Shown piece after piece: positions 15,789 to 24,386 of a DNA stretch of 38,091 nt. The notes beneath the pieces were generated by a model that was not told the DNA's origin, ran no database searches, and saw nothing but the letters and a program-made list of their open reading frames with translations. The translations under genes were made by a program, and so were the position numbers. How positions within the stretch are numbered: the first letter of the stretch is position 1; each line of letters opens with the position of its first letter. Source of the stretch: Oscillospiraceae bacterium (lineage in GTDB: Bacteria; Bacillota; Clostridia; Oscillospirales; Ruminococcaceae); NCBI GenBank assembly GCA_017532085.1, contig JAFXJT010000011.1, positions 1-38,091 on the forward strand. Direction: 5' to 3'.

Positions 15789-17591
15789 TTGGCGAACGAA
15801 ACCATACGTAATTTTTGCATTATTGCGCATATTGATCACGGCAAATCTACGCTTGCAGACCGTATTCTTGAAAAAACACAGGCCGTGGCTGTGCGTGATA
15901 TGGAGGAACAACTCCTCGATAATATGGATATTGAAAGAGAGCGCGGTATCACCATCAAAGCACGTGCTGTTACTTTGAATTATACAGCGCAGGATGGTAA
16001 GACTTATTTATTCAATCTCATTGATACGCCCGGTCATGTTGACTTTAATTACGAAGTCAGCCGTTCCTTAGCGGCTTGTGAAGGTGCAATTCTGATCGTG
16101 GATGCTTCACAGGGCATTGAGGCGCAAACGCTTGCCAACACCTATCTTGCCATCGAAGCCGATCTGGAGCTTCTGCCTGTGATCAACAAAATCGATCTGC
16201 CCTCTGCAGAGCCGGAACGTGTAGCGCAAGAGGTCGAATCCATCATCGGTATCCCGGCCATGGATGCTCCCAGAGTTTCGGCAAAGCGCGGCACCAACAT
16301 CGAAGACGTGCTGGAACGCATTGTGACCGATATTCCTGCACCCAAGGGCGATGAATCCGCGCCGTTACAGGCTTTGATTTTTGACAGCTTTTATGATTCC
16401 TATAAGGGTGTTATTATTTACATCCGCGTAAAAGAGGGCACTGTTCGTGTGGGCGATCGGATCCGACTGATGGCTACCGGCGCGGAATTCACTGTTGTGG
16501 AAGCCGGTGTGATGAGTGCTACCGATCACATCAATCAGGGTTCTCTTTGCGCAGGCGAAGTCGGATATTTGACAGCTTCCATCAAGAGTATCGGAGATAC
16601 CCGTGTGGGTGATACCATTACTCTTGCCGATCATCCCTGCGATTCGCCTTTGCCCGGCTACCGCAAGGTCAGTCCGATGGTCTTTTCGGGCATTTATCCC
16701 GCCGATGGTGCCCATTACAACGATCTTCGGGATGCACTGGAAAAGCTGCAGCTCAATGATGCTGCTCTGACCTTTGAACCGGAAACCTCTATTGCTTTGG
16801 GCTTTGGTTTCCGCTGCGGCTTCTTGGGTCTGCTGCATATGGAAATCATTCAGGAACGTCTGGAACGTGAATATAATCTGGATCTCGTTACCACTGCGCC
16901 TTCTGTTATTTATCGTGTTACGCTCACCAGCGGCGAAGTGCTCATGATTGATAACCCCTCCAACTATCCCAATCCCGCCAATATCGCCGATGCCGAAGAG
17001 CCTATGGTCAAAGCTGATATTCTGGCTCCCTCGGAATATGTCGGCAGTATTATGGAGCTTTGTCAGGAACGCAGAGGCGTGTTTAAGGATATGCAGTATA
17101 TTGATGAAAACCGTGTCAATTTACACTATACTCTGCCTCTTAACGAAATTATCTATGACTTCTTTGATGCACTGAAATCCCGTACCAGAGGCTATGCTTC
17201 TCTTGACTACGAGTTGGCAGGCTATGCGTCCTCCAAACTTGTCAAGCTGGACTTCCTGCTCAATGGCGACATTGTGGATGCGCTTTCCTTTATCGTACAC
17301 ACCGATAAAGCCTATACACGTGCTCGCAAGATTGCCGAAAAGCTCAAAGAGAATATTCCGAGACAGCTCTTTGAGGTACCGATTCAGGCCGCAATCGGCG
17401 GCAAGGTCATTGCCCGTGAGACCGTTAAGGCTCTGCGTAAGGATGTGCTTGCCAAATGCTATGGCGGTGATATTACTCGTAAGAAAAAACTGCTGGAAAA
17501 GCAGAAGGAAGGTAAAAAGAGAATGCGTCAGCTGGGTACGGTGGAAGTTCCCTCCGATGCCTTTATGGCGGTACTCAAATTCGATGAGTGA
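15789..17591 (+). CDS. lepA: Elongation factor 4 (ribosome back-translocase)
   Basis: A protein of 600 residues, the standard LepA length, if translation starts at TTG 15789, eight bases after GGAGG (15776-15780). It then begins [21 protein letters not shown], as other LepA proteins do. The GTPase domain has the P-loop AHIDHGKST, switch [10 protein letters not shown] and NKIDLPSA. Domains II, III and V of the EF-G type follow. The LepA-specific C-terminal domain ends with [20 protein letters not shown]. It binds stalled ribosomes and influences initiation and translocation. It leads a three-gene unit with a small zinc-ribbon protein and hemW; the lepA-hemW pairing is common in Firmicutes. Confidence 0.96.
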   Translation: MANETIRNFCIIAHIDHGKSTLADRILEKTQAVAVRDMEEQLLDNMDIERERGITIKARAVTLNYTAQDGKTYLFNLIDTPGHVDFNYEVSRSLAACEGAILIVDASQGIEAQTLANTYLAIEADLELLPVINKIDLPSAEPERVAQEVESIIGIPAMDAPRVSAKRGTNIEDVLERIVTDIPAPKGDESAPLQALIFDSFYDSYKGVIIYIRVKEGTVRVGDRIRLMATGAEFTVVEAGVMSATDHINQGSLCAGEVGYLTASIKSIGDTRVGDTITLADHPCDSPLPGYRKVSPMVFSGIYPADGAHYNDLRDALEKLQLNDAALTFEPETSIALGFGFRCGFLGLLHMEIIQERLEREYNLDLVTTAPSVIYRVTLTSGEVLMIDNPSNYPNPANIADAEEPMVKADILAPSEYVGSIMELCQERRGVFKDMQYIDENRVNLHYTLPLNEIIYDFFDALKSRTRGYASLDYELAGYASSKLVKLDFLLNGDIVDALSFIVHTDKAYTRARKIAEKLKENIPRQLFEVPIQAAIGGKVIARETVKALRKDVLAKCYGGDITRKKKLLEKQKEGKKRMRQLGTVEVPSDAFMAVLKFDE

Positions 17592-17611
17592 TCATCGGAA
17601 AGGATGGATTC

Positions 17612-17929
17612 ATGAAACACACCTGTCCTCATTGCGGAGAAAAAACCTTTTCTCCTATTCGCAAGGCACTTGCCGGCGGTATGACCAGCAACGGACAAGC
17701 CTGCCCCTCTTGCGGCGGACGCTGCGTCAATGGCAAGCTTTCTCTGATTGTCAACTCCATTACCTTGCTGCCTGCAATGGTTTTGGTCTTTATTACCTAT
17801 TTCCGCTTTGATACGATGATGGATGTTGTAAAAGGCGGCTTGATTCCGTTATTGGCTGCAATCGCTTTCAATTATATCTTTAACGCCTTTTTCGGCAAGC
17901 TCATTCCTGCCATCCGGAAATTCAAATGA
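17612..17929 (+). CDS. Small zinc-ribbon membrane protein
   Basis: A protein of 105 residues from ATG 17612, behind GGAAAGGAT. The N-terminus carries two cysteine pairs, CPHC (C5, C8) and CPSC (C30, C33), with a further C37. That is a probable four-cysteine zinc site. Two membrane segments follow at about 44-61 and 72-92, and the tail is basic (PAIRKFK). It ends in an ATGA overlap with hemW, so the two are translated together, 20 bases after lepA. I do not recognise a named family. Zinc ribbon plus two-helix proteins are widespread in Clostridia with no known role. The operon suggests a possible link to translation or heme handling, but this is a guess. Confidence 0.75.
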   Translation: MKHTCPHCGEKTFSPIRKALAGGMTSNGQACPSCGGRCVNGKLSLIVNSITLLPAMVLVFITYFRFDTMMDVVKGGLIPLLAAIAFNYIFNAFFGKLIPAIRKFK

Positions 17930-19026
17930 TGGAAGATTCTGTGGTCGGATTGTATCTGCACATTCCTTTTTGCGCCAAAAAATGCCCATATTGCGACTTT
18001 TATTCGCTCCCCTATCGCAGATCGCATATGGCGGATTATACAGCAGCGGTCTGTCGGAATCTCGCTGCGCTGCCCAAGGCGCTCACAGCAGACAGCATCT
18101 ATCTCGGTGGCGGAACACCATCGCTGCTCCCCTTTGATGCGCTGCAGCAGATCCTCGATACGATCCGCAGCCATTGCAGTGTCGAGCACGCGGAGATTAC
18201 CCTGGAAGCCAATCCCTGTACGATGACGGACGATGCATTGCAGCATTGGCTGCATTCCGGCATCAATCGTCTTTCTGTCGGCATACAGTCCTTTTGCGAT
18301 GACGAGCTGAAACAATTGGGACGCAATCACACTGCCGAACAAAGCAGACAAGCCATTTTGCGGGCTGCCAATATCGGCTTTTCCAATCTTTCCGTGGATC
18401 TGATGCTGGGTACACCGCTCCAAACTGCCGCATCGCTTTCCGAAAGTATTGCTACGGCATTGTCACTGCCAATTACTCATCTTTCTGCTTATATGCTGAA
18501 AATTGAGGACGGCACACCCTTTGCTGAAAATCCACCCGAGATTGCAGACAGTGATACGGCAGCCGAACGCTATCATCAGCTTCGCAGTGCAATGCTTGCA
18601 GCCGGATTCCATCACTATGAGATTTCTAATTTTGCCAAACCCGGCTTCGAAAGCAGACATAATCTGAAATATTGGGAATGCAAACCCTATATCGGCATTG
18701 GACCGGGTGCACACTCCTGTTATGGCGGAAAACGCTATTATGCGCCTCGTTCTTTGGAACAGTTCTGCAGCTCATATCATCAACCGATTGTCATCGACGA
18801 TACCGAACCCTGCTCGGATGGTGAACGTCTGATGCTGGGATTGCGACTGCAAAAAGGCATCTGTTTACAGGATTATCCCCACTGCAGCAGCATTCTGCTT
18901 CGCAATGCAAAGCCGCTGCAGCCTCGCTTTGTTACGATCCAAGATGACACACTTTCGCTGACATCGGATGGCTGGCTTGTTTCCAACTCGGTGCTTGGAT
19001 ATCTGCTCAACGGCATCTTACCATAG
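17926..19026 (+). CDS. hemW: Radical SAM heme chaperone HemW (coproporphyrinogen oxidase-like)
   Basis: A protein of 366 residues that starts in an ATGA overlap with the upstream gene. The radical SAM motif is HIPFCAKKCPYCDF (C16, C20, C23), with the extra cysteine-free aromatic position seen in HemW. Then come YLGGGTPS, LEANP, RLSVGIQSF and a HemW-type C-terminal region (ISNFAKPGFESRHNLKYW, IGIGPGAHS). Proteins of this family were long called HemN but lack the N-terminal residues needed for coproporphyrinogen decarboxylation. They bind heme and pass it to enzymes. A strict anaerobe would use little heme, so the client is unclear. A strong terminator follows 65 bases downstream. Confidence 0.93.
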   Translation: MMEDSVVGLYLHIPFCAKKCPYCDFYSLPYRRSHMADYTAAVCRNLAALPKALTADSIYLGGGTPSLLPFDALQQILDTIRSHCSVEHAEITLEANPCTMTDDALQHWLHSGINRLSVGIQSFCDDELKQLGRNHTAEQSRQAILRAANIGFSNLSVDLMLGTPLQTAASLSESIATALSLPITHLSAYMLKIEDGTPFAENPPEIADSDTAAERYHQLRSAMLAAGFHHYEISNFAKPGFESRHNLKYWECKPYIGIGPGAHSCYGGKRYYAPRSLEQFCSSYHQPIVIDDTEPCSDGERLMLGLRLQKGICLQDYPHCSSILLRNAKPLQPRFVTIQDDTLSLTSDGWLVSNSVLGYLLNGILP

Positions 19027-19091
19027 CACTTCTCCGGTTTTGACTCGCACTTTTCCCCTCTGCACAAGCCATCTTATCATAACAACATAAA

Positions 19092-19129
19092 AGCGCAGCC
19101 CCTTTTCTTTTGGGCTGCGCTCTTTTTTT
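19092..19129. terminator. Bidirectional terminator between hemW and the FkbM gene
   Basis: A perfect 10-base stem AGCGCAGCCC with a T-rich 10-base loop is followed by a run of seven T. The opposite strand ends in a shorter T run, so it can also stop transcripts from the minus-strand operon. Confidence 0.92.
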
Positions 19130-19170
19130 GACATATTCCATGTGAAATAAACAGAATCCACGGCATCATC

Positions 19171-20325
19171 TTACGTTTCATCTGCCGTTTTGCCTACACC
19201 GTAGGTATCATCTGCGACGGCATAAAGATTGGTTTCCCATGCAGGAATATACAATTGATGACGGATATAAAGCTTATATTTCGGATTGATCTTATGCACC
19301 AACAACGGCAGCTCAAAGATATCCTCATTACGATGATACAAAGAGATCATCAGCTTCGGAGAGAATCGGGCAATGGATCGGCTGGCGCCCCAAAGTGCTT
19401 CCCGCTCTGTACCTTCCACATCCATCTTCAACAGCGTAACAGGATGTCCTGCCATCAGATTGTCAACAGAACGTGCAGGAATGACTGTGCCATCCGGCGA
19501 AACAGAAGACTGTCTGCCGGCCTTTGAGGCAAACGGAAGCTCCGTATCTACGCACCATGCCGCACACTGATAGCACTTTACCGATGGGGTATCTCCAACA
19601 AATTTGCTCAGCTTCTTATAATTCTTCCGATCCGGTTCCACTGCAACAATACGATGATACTTCCCTCGGGTATACTCCAACAGCTCACGGATGCTGTCGC
19701 CGTTATAGGCACCAAGGTCCACGTAGGTTTCGTTATTGGTCGGACAGATCACTCGATTCCAGATGGCTTCACGACTATCCACAATATCCAGCAGATACTC
19801 CGGTTTGCCGCTGATCTTGAAATTCAGAATGTTTGCATACACCCGTCTGGAACGCTCATCGGCAAGAAGCTGATAGACTGCCTGGATTTCTTCTGCATGC
19901 TCCTCACAATATTCCCGTGTGAACAATCCTCCGCCAACAACCGGCACATCCGGTACGATCAACGGATGCTTTTTGGAAAGCTCCACCATGCGATCTACCA
20001 TTGGCGGCGCACAAACCGCAAATGCCAGAACAATTACAAAGTCCTCACATTCCGCTTCGATCTCAGATAGCTTTTTCACCGGATATCCGGCAAAATCATG
20101 CCCTCTTACAAACTCATCGCTTGCAAAAATTCCGGCCGCGTGAATCCCATAACTGCGCATTGCCGACAGGATCCTAACAGCACCATCCCCCATGCCATAG
20201 AGATAAATCGGCCGCTGTTCTTCCTTCAATCGATCCCATGTGGATACTTTCTCCTTCAGAAACTCTAACATGACACCGTCCAAATCCTTTCCTTTTGCGC
20301 TGTGCGGAATACCGCTGATTCCCAT
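19171..20325 (-). CDS. FkbM-family methyltransferase
   Basis: A protein of 384 residues. Residues about 35-130 resemble a nucleotide-binding domain (IYLYGMGDGAVRILSAM) of the kind seen in sugar-modifying proteins. Residues about 190-350 form the FkbM SAM methyltransferase: YVDLGAYNGDSI (SAM loop), VAVEPDRKNYKKL and LLKMDVEGTEREAL. FkbM enzymes usually O-methylate sugars or polyketides, so a surface glycan target is plausible. The start at 20325 has only a weak GGA. An ATG at 20271 (MLEFLKEK), with GGA at good spacing, is an alternative that would shorten the protein by 18 residues. It is the last gene of an operon behind GH31 and a PH-domain gene. Confidence 0.85.
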   Translation of the reverse strand: MGISGIPHSAKGKDLDGVMLEFLKEKVSTWDRLKEEQRPIYLYGMGDGAVRILSAMRSYGIHAAGIFASDEFVRGHDFAGYPVKKLSEIEAECEDFVIVLAFAVCAPPMVDRMVELSKKHPLIVPDVPVVGGGLFTREYCEEHAEEIQAVYQLLADERSRRVYANILNFKISGKPEYLLDIVDSREAIWNRVICPTNNETYVDLGAYNGDSIRELLEYTRGKYHRIVAVEPDRKNYKKLSKFVGDTPSVKCYQCAAWCVDTELPFASKAGRQSSVSPDGTVIPARSVDNLMAGHPVTLLKMDVEGTEREALWGASRSIARFSPKLMISLYHRNEDIFELPLLVHKINPKYKLYIRHQLYIPAWETNLYAVADDTYGVGKTADET

Positions 20326-20367
20326 CGGCTTCCGCTATTTCTCTTTCAGATTCTATCCAGTCTGCGA

Positions 20368-20775
20368 TTATTGGCAGTCATGATCACCACAATCGCAATG
20401 ATCGTGACCGTCACCGATCATATACATATCACGGCCACGAGTGTTCCAACGATCCCGCTGTACATCAATCTGCTTATCCAACAGAGCCAGTACTTTCCGT
20501 GGCTCCTTCACACAGCGCACTTCTTTTGTAGGAGTATCGGTATCACGTACATATATCACAATGGTACCACAGCCTACAATTCTCTGCCAAAATGGCAGAA
20601 CAAGCTTTTTATCTGTTACTTTATACAGATCCAGTTCATCCTCAGAAAGATTCAATAAGCCTTTACGAGTCACAAATTTGGTATCTGTCAGAAAATAGGT
20701 GGTAAAACTCCAAGGCAAACCAAAGATCGTGCGCTTACGATCACGCCAGAGATAAGAAAACTCCGATTTTGCCAT
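20368..20775 (-). CDS. Bacterial PH-domain protein with a His/Cys-rich tail
   Basis: A protein of 135 residues from ATG 20775, behind AAAGGAG. Residues about 10-105 look like a bPH_2-type domain: an initial RDRKRTIFGLPWSFTTYFLT strand pair, KGLLNLSEDELDLYKVTDKKL with the typical EDI.LYRI-like stretch, and a VIYVRDTD strand. No membrane segment is present, unlike the YdbS/YdbT relatives. The last 15 residues, GDGHDHCDCGDHDC, hold three histidines, three cysteines and several aspartates, a likely metal-binding tag. The gene lies 44 bases after GH31 and 42 bases before the FkbM gene. The role is unknown. Confidence 0.75.
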   Translation of the reverse strand: MAKSEFSYLWRDRKRTIFGLPWSFTTYFLTDTKFVTRKGLLNLSEDELDLYKVTDKKLVLPFWQRIVGCGTIVIYVRDTDTPTKEVRCVKEPRKVLALLDKQIDVQRDRWNTRGRDMYMIGDGHDHCDCGDHDCQ

Positions 20776-20819
20776 TGCCAATACTCCTTTCAAAAGTCCG
20801 ATGTGGGTTTGATATGGGG

Positions 20820-23189
20820 TCAAAGATCAATCACTGTCTTGCCGGAAGCATCTGCATTGACTGCAATTGCTGTGCCTGCAACACAGAATGTAAACTGCTT
20901 TTCAGTAGCAGGATAACGCACTGTAATCTGATTGCCGATGCGTTCTGCGGTGATGGTCATCCACTTTTCACCCTCGGCTGCATAGATATCACAGGAGGCG
21001 GTTTTGCCATCCTCCAGACCACAGATCAGATAGGTGGCATTTTCAAGATAATCATACACAACATCTTTCTCGAAATCGCCCAAGCCCAATATGGTATTGG
21101 GTCTGACATACAAAGGCATTTGCAGATAATTGCAGGTGCGGCGGATCCAGCGTCCGCCCTTCGTCAGCGGTGCAGAGAACGAATCCGAAAGCAGATCAAA
21201 CCACTCGCCCTCAGGCAAATAGAACTCTGCCAAACCGGTTTCATCAAACACCGGTGCGCACAGCAAGCTCTCACCCAGCATATACTGGCGATCCAGCGTA
21301 AGACAGGTGGGATCCTCTGCATAGTCAATCACCATAGCACGCATCATCGGGATACCTGTTTCATGGGTATGATTGGCCTGCGCCCACAAATAGGGCATCA
21401 ATTTCCCCTTCAGCTTGGTAAAATGACGCAATACCGCACAGGCATTTTCCGGATTCTGCGGATCATCCTCTTCATATGCCCACGGTACACGATAAGATGT
21501 GGATCCATGAAGCCGGCTATGTGTGCTCATCAAACCAAACGCACACCATCGCTTATAAACATCCGGTGATGCTGTCTGTTCGAAGCCGCCGATATCATGG
21601 CTGAAGAATCCAAAGCCGGATGCAGTCAAGGACAAACCGCCTCGAAGGGTTTCCGCCATGGCGCTGTATTCAGCAGCACAATCGCCACCCCAATGCACCG
21701 GGAACTTTTGTCCGCCTGCTGTAGCACTTCGGGCAAACAAGCATGCCTTGTCCTTGCCGACACATTCTTCCAGCGCTGTAAATACACACTTATTATATAA
21801 ATAGGTATAATAATTATGCATGGCAATGGGATCAGAGCCATCATAATAGACTACATCCGTGGGAATACGCTCACCAAAATCGGTTTTAATAGCCGTAACG
21901 CCCTGTTTGCATAGCTGCTTGATCTTGCCGGCAAACCATGCATACGCTTCGGGATTTGTGAAATCCACAATCGCCATACCGGGCTGCCACATATCCGTCT
22001 GGAACACGCCGCCATCACGGGTATGGATAAAATAACCTTTCTCCAAACCCTCATCAAACAGCGAGGATTCCTGTGCAATATAGGGGTTGATCCAGACACA
22101 TACACCCAATCCCTTTTCCTTCAGACGACTTAGCATCCCTGCCGGATCCGGGAACTGCTCGGTATCCCAATCAAAGCTTGTCCAGGTATAACCCTTCATC
22201 CAGAAGCAATCAAAATGGAACATCTGAAGCGGAATATCACGCTTTGCCATACCATCCAAAAAGCCATTAACGGTATTTTCATCGTAATTTGTGGTGAATG
22301 AGGTGGAGAGCCACAATCCCATGCTTTTGGCTGGTGTCAAAGCCGGACGACCGGTCAGTGCCGTATAATTGGAAAGCACTTCAGCACAATTGGCTCCACC
22401 AATCAAATAGTACTCCAACGATTCCCCGGCAACGGTCATGCTGACCTTCGATACGGTATCCGATGCGACTTCATAGCTGACACAGCCCGTCTGGTTGGTG
22501 AATACACCGTACCCCCGGGAGCTGAGATAAAACGGGATGCACTTATAGCTCTGCTCCGAACAGGTACCGCCATCGGCATTCCATGTTTCAACTGTCTGAC
22601 CATTCTTGACAAAGGGCGTGAATTTTTCACCAAAGCCATAAATATATTCACCGACACTCAATGTCAGCTGCTCACGCATATATGTGGATCTGCGATCGGC
22701 AGGCGGACTCCAGAAGGTATCATCCCGCATGGATGCCACACGCTCTTGCGCACGATAGGCATTCTCTTGAATATAGGAGGCAGCTCTCCAGCCGGCACCG
22801 GTCAGATGCTTGCCGTCATACAAATACTCGATCTTCCACTCCATTCCCTTGGTTACCTTAACCTCAGTTTTGCCGGAGCGAAGAATCGTTTCGGTTTCGG
22901 TATCGATAATCTCCGGAACAAATGCCGGATCTTCATACAATTCAAATTTCGGTTCGTGATTTGCGGCACCTTTATGATGTACAATATGTACCTTGATCGT
23001 ATCCTTTTTGGTAGAAGAAAACACCACTTCCAAAGTCACACCGCCCAGCGTCATGGCACGATTATAAATCTGTGAGGATGTGGCAAACACACGGATACTG
23101 TTGCGAACGACTGATACCTCGTAAGGCTGTGCGGCATAATTGACCGTAAAGCCTCGTCGATTCAGCCAAAAGCCATCGGAAAATTTCAT
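20820..23189 (-). CDS. GH31 alpha-xylosidase (YicI-like)
   Basis: A protein of 789 residues from ATG 23189, behind AGGAGGT. No signal peptide is present, so it acts in the cytoplasm. An N-terminal beta-sandwich (1-270) precedes the GH31 barrel. The nucleophile is D437 in AIKTDFGERIPTDV, the form seen in alpha-xylosidases such as YicI rather than in alpha-glucosidases. The predicted acid/base is D503 in VHWGGDCAAEY. Further signatures are FHFDCFWMKGYTW and FGFFSHDIGGFE. It should release alpha-xylose from the non-reducing end of xyloglucan oligosaccharides. This fits a fibre degrader with a GH9 enzyme next door. It is the first gene of the operon, with a leader of about 140 bases. The exact substrate is inferred. 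Confidence 0.93.
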   Translation of the reverse strand: MKFSDGFWLNRRGFTVNYAAQPYEVSVVRNSIRVFATSSQIYNRAMTLGGVTLEVVFSSTKKDTIKVHIVHHKGAANHEPKFELYEDPAFVPEIIDTETETILRSGKTEVKVTKGMEWKIEYLYDGKHLTGAGWRAASYIQENAYRAQERVASMRDDTFWSPPADRRSTYMREQLTLSVGEYIYGFGEKFTPFVKNGQTVETWNADGGTCSEQSYKCIPFYLSSRGYGVFTNQTGCVSYEVASDTVSKVSMTVAGESLEYYLIGGANCAEVLSNYTALTGRPALTPAKSMGLWLSTSFTTNYDENTVNGFLDGMAKRDIPLQMFHFDCFWMKGYTWTSFDWDTEQFPDPAGMLSRLKEKGLGVCVWINPYIAQESSLFDEGLEKGYFIHTRDGGVFQTDMWQPGMAIVDFTNPEAYAWFAGKIKQLCKQGVTAIKTDFGERIPTDVVYYDGSDPIAMHNYYTYLYNKCVFTALEECVGKDKACLFARSATAGGQKFPVHWGGDCAAEYSAMAETLRGGLSLTASGFGFFSHDIGGFEQTASPDVYKRWCAFGLMSTHSRLHGSTSYRVPWAYEEDDPQNPENACAVLRHFTKLKGKLMPYLWAQANHTHETGIPMMRAMVIDYAEDPTCLTLDRQYMLGESLLCAPVFDETGLAEFYLPEGEWFDLLSDSFSAPLTKGGRWIRRTCNYLQMPLYVRPNTILGLGDFEKDVVYDYLENATYLICGLEDGKTASCDIYAAEGEKWMTITAERIGNQITVRYPATEKQFTFCVAGTAIAVNADASGKTVIDL

Positions 23190-23268
23190 GGGGGTAACCT
23201 CCTGCGAACGATATATTCTCTCTATCTTTCTTTTTGCCTCCGGGATTTCATTGGCTCGTTCCGATCCG

Positions 23269-23285
23269 GCAGTCCAACCGACTGC
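23269..23285 (-). promoter_or_regulatory. Small hairpin in the GH31 leader
   Basis: GCAGTC and GACTGC flank a 5-base loop in the middle of the 140-base leader. It is too short to be a terminator and has no T run. It may be a protein binding site or a structured leader element; evidence is weak. Confidence 0.35.
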
Positions 23286-23335
23286 ACAAAAAAGGAACGT
23301 CCGTGCGGGAATTCCAATCCATAGGACGCATTGCT

Positions 23336-23364
23336 ATTTTACCATAAAAAAGCATCTTTGTCAA
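23336..23364 (-). promoter_or_regulatory. Promoter of the GH31-PH-FkbM operon
   Basis: On the minus strand TTGACA (23364-23359) and TAAAAT (23341-23336) are 17 bases apart, with TGG before the -10 box. It points away from the coaX promoter, which lies 57 bases further on. Confidence 0.85.
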
Positions 23365-23421
23365 TAAAACTACGGTAAATTCTCAGAAAAACCGATGAAT
23401 TTGCGGCAATCTTTCGCCAGC

Positions 23422-23451
23422 TTGACAAATGGCTTCAGAATGTGGTATACT
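23422..23451 (+). promoter_or_regulatory. Promoter of coaX
   Basis: TTGACA (23422-23427) and TATACT (23446-23451) are 18 bases apart, with TGG before the -10 box. The leader to the ATG at 23504 is about 45 bases. Confidence 0.85.
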
Positions 23452-23503
23452 CAGCCTGTATGCTGATTTTCTATTATTTCATACGATTCGGAGGATTTTT
23501 CCT

Positions 23504-24277
23504 ATGAGAATACTTGCTATTGATATCGGCAATTCCAACATCGTCATCGGATGTGTCAAGGATCATAAGGTGGAATTCGTGGAGCGTGTCTCCACACAGC
23601 GCAATCAAACGGATCTGGAATATGCCATTTGCTGCCATATGGTGCTCGAATTGCATAAGATTGATCCCAAAACCTTAAACGGTGCGATCATTTCTTCTGT
23701 TGTTCCGCCGCTTACCGCTTTGCTTGCCAGTGCGATCCGCAAACTGACCGGTATTGAATCTCTCATTGTCGGCCCCGGCATCAAAACCGGCGTCAATATT
23801 CTGATGGATCAGCCAGCTCAAGTTGGCAGCGATCTGGTGGTTGCTGCAGTGGCAGCCATCCATGAATACGGTGCTCCTGCTCTTGTTATTGATATGGGGA
23901 CGGCTACTACTCTGACTGTCATCGATCAGCATCGCAATTTCATCGGCGGTCTGATTCTGCCCGGTGTCCAGATTGCCCTGCAGTCTCTGGAAAGCATGAC
24001 CGCTCAGCTGCCTCGTATCCATTTGAAAGCGCCTGCCAAAGCAATCGGCGGCAATACCATTGATGCCATGCAAAGCGGTCTTGTGTATGGCAATGCCGCT
24101 TCCATTGACGGACTGATCGACAGAATTACCGAAGAGGTCGGTTATCCCCTGACTGTGGTGGCTAGCGGTGGATTGGCTCCGCTGATCATTGCACAATGTC
24201 GGCATGATATCATCATTGATCAGGAGCTGCTGCTGAAAGGTCTGGATCTGCTCTATTATAAAAACGAAAAACACTGA
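23504..24277 (+). CDS. coaX: Type III pantothenate kinase
   Basis: A protein of 257 residues from ATG 23504, behind GGAGG. It belongs to the ASKHA fold: MRILAIDIGNSN is the phosphate 1 loop, followed by ISSVVPPLTALL and GPGIKTGVNI. IDMGTATTLTVID carries the catalytic and phosphate 2 residues, and GGLILPGVQI is typical of CoaX. NTIDAMQSGLVYG and VVASGGLAPLI follow. It phosphorylates pantothenate with ATP in the first step of coenzyme A synthesis. The type III enzyme is not inhibited by CoA and needs a monovalent cation. It stands alone between the divergent GH31 operon and the convergent VanY-like gene. Confidence 0.95.
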   Translation: MRILAIDIGNSNIVIGCVKDHKVEFVERVSTQRNQTDLEYAICCHMVLELHKIDPKTLNGAIISSVVPPLTALLASAIRKLTGIESLIVGPGIKTGVNILMDQPAQVGSDLVVAAVAAIHEYGAPALVIDMGTATTLTVIDQHRNFIGGLILPGVQIALQSLESMTAQLPRIHLKAPAKAIGGNTIDAMQSGLVYGNAASIDGLIDRITEEVGYPLTVVASGGLAPLIIAQCRHDIIIDQELLLKGLDLLYYKNEKH

Positions 24278-24293
24278 TTCCATCGTAACAATG

Positions 24294-24328
24294 ATCCCCG
24301 CAAGAGAATGCACTTCTCCTGCGGGGAT
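24294..24328. terminator. Hairpin at the convergent ends of coaX and the VanY-like gene
   Basis: ATCCCCGCA pairs with TGCGGGGAT, and an inner GAGAA/TTCTC adds to the stem. There is no T run on either side, so it may be a weak or factor-dependent terminator, or an RNA 3' end stabiliser. Confidence 0.55.
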
Positions 24329-24386
24329 TCGTGATTTCCGATTGCTCTGCGCAGCATCGGCTTCCTGCCGCACAGACTTCTCTGGA

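Noticed and set aside
24296-24386. Possible small gene or RNA between coaX and the VanY-like gene
   Set aside because: Only about 110 bases with a hairpin between convergent genes; no promoter or frame of note.
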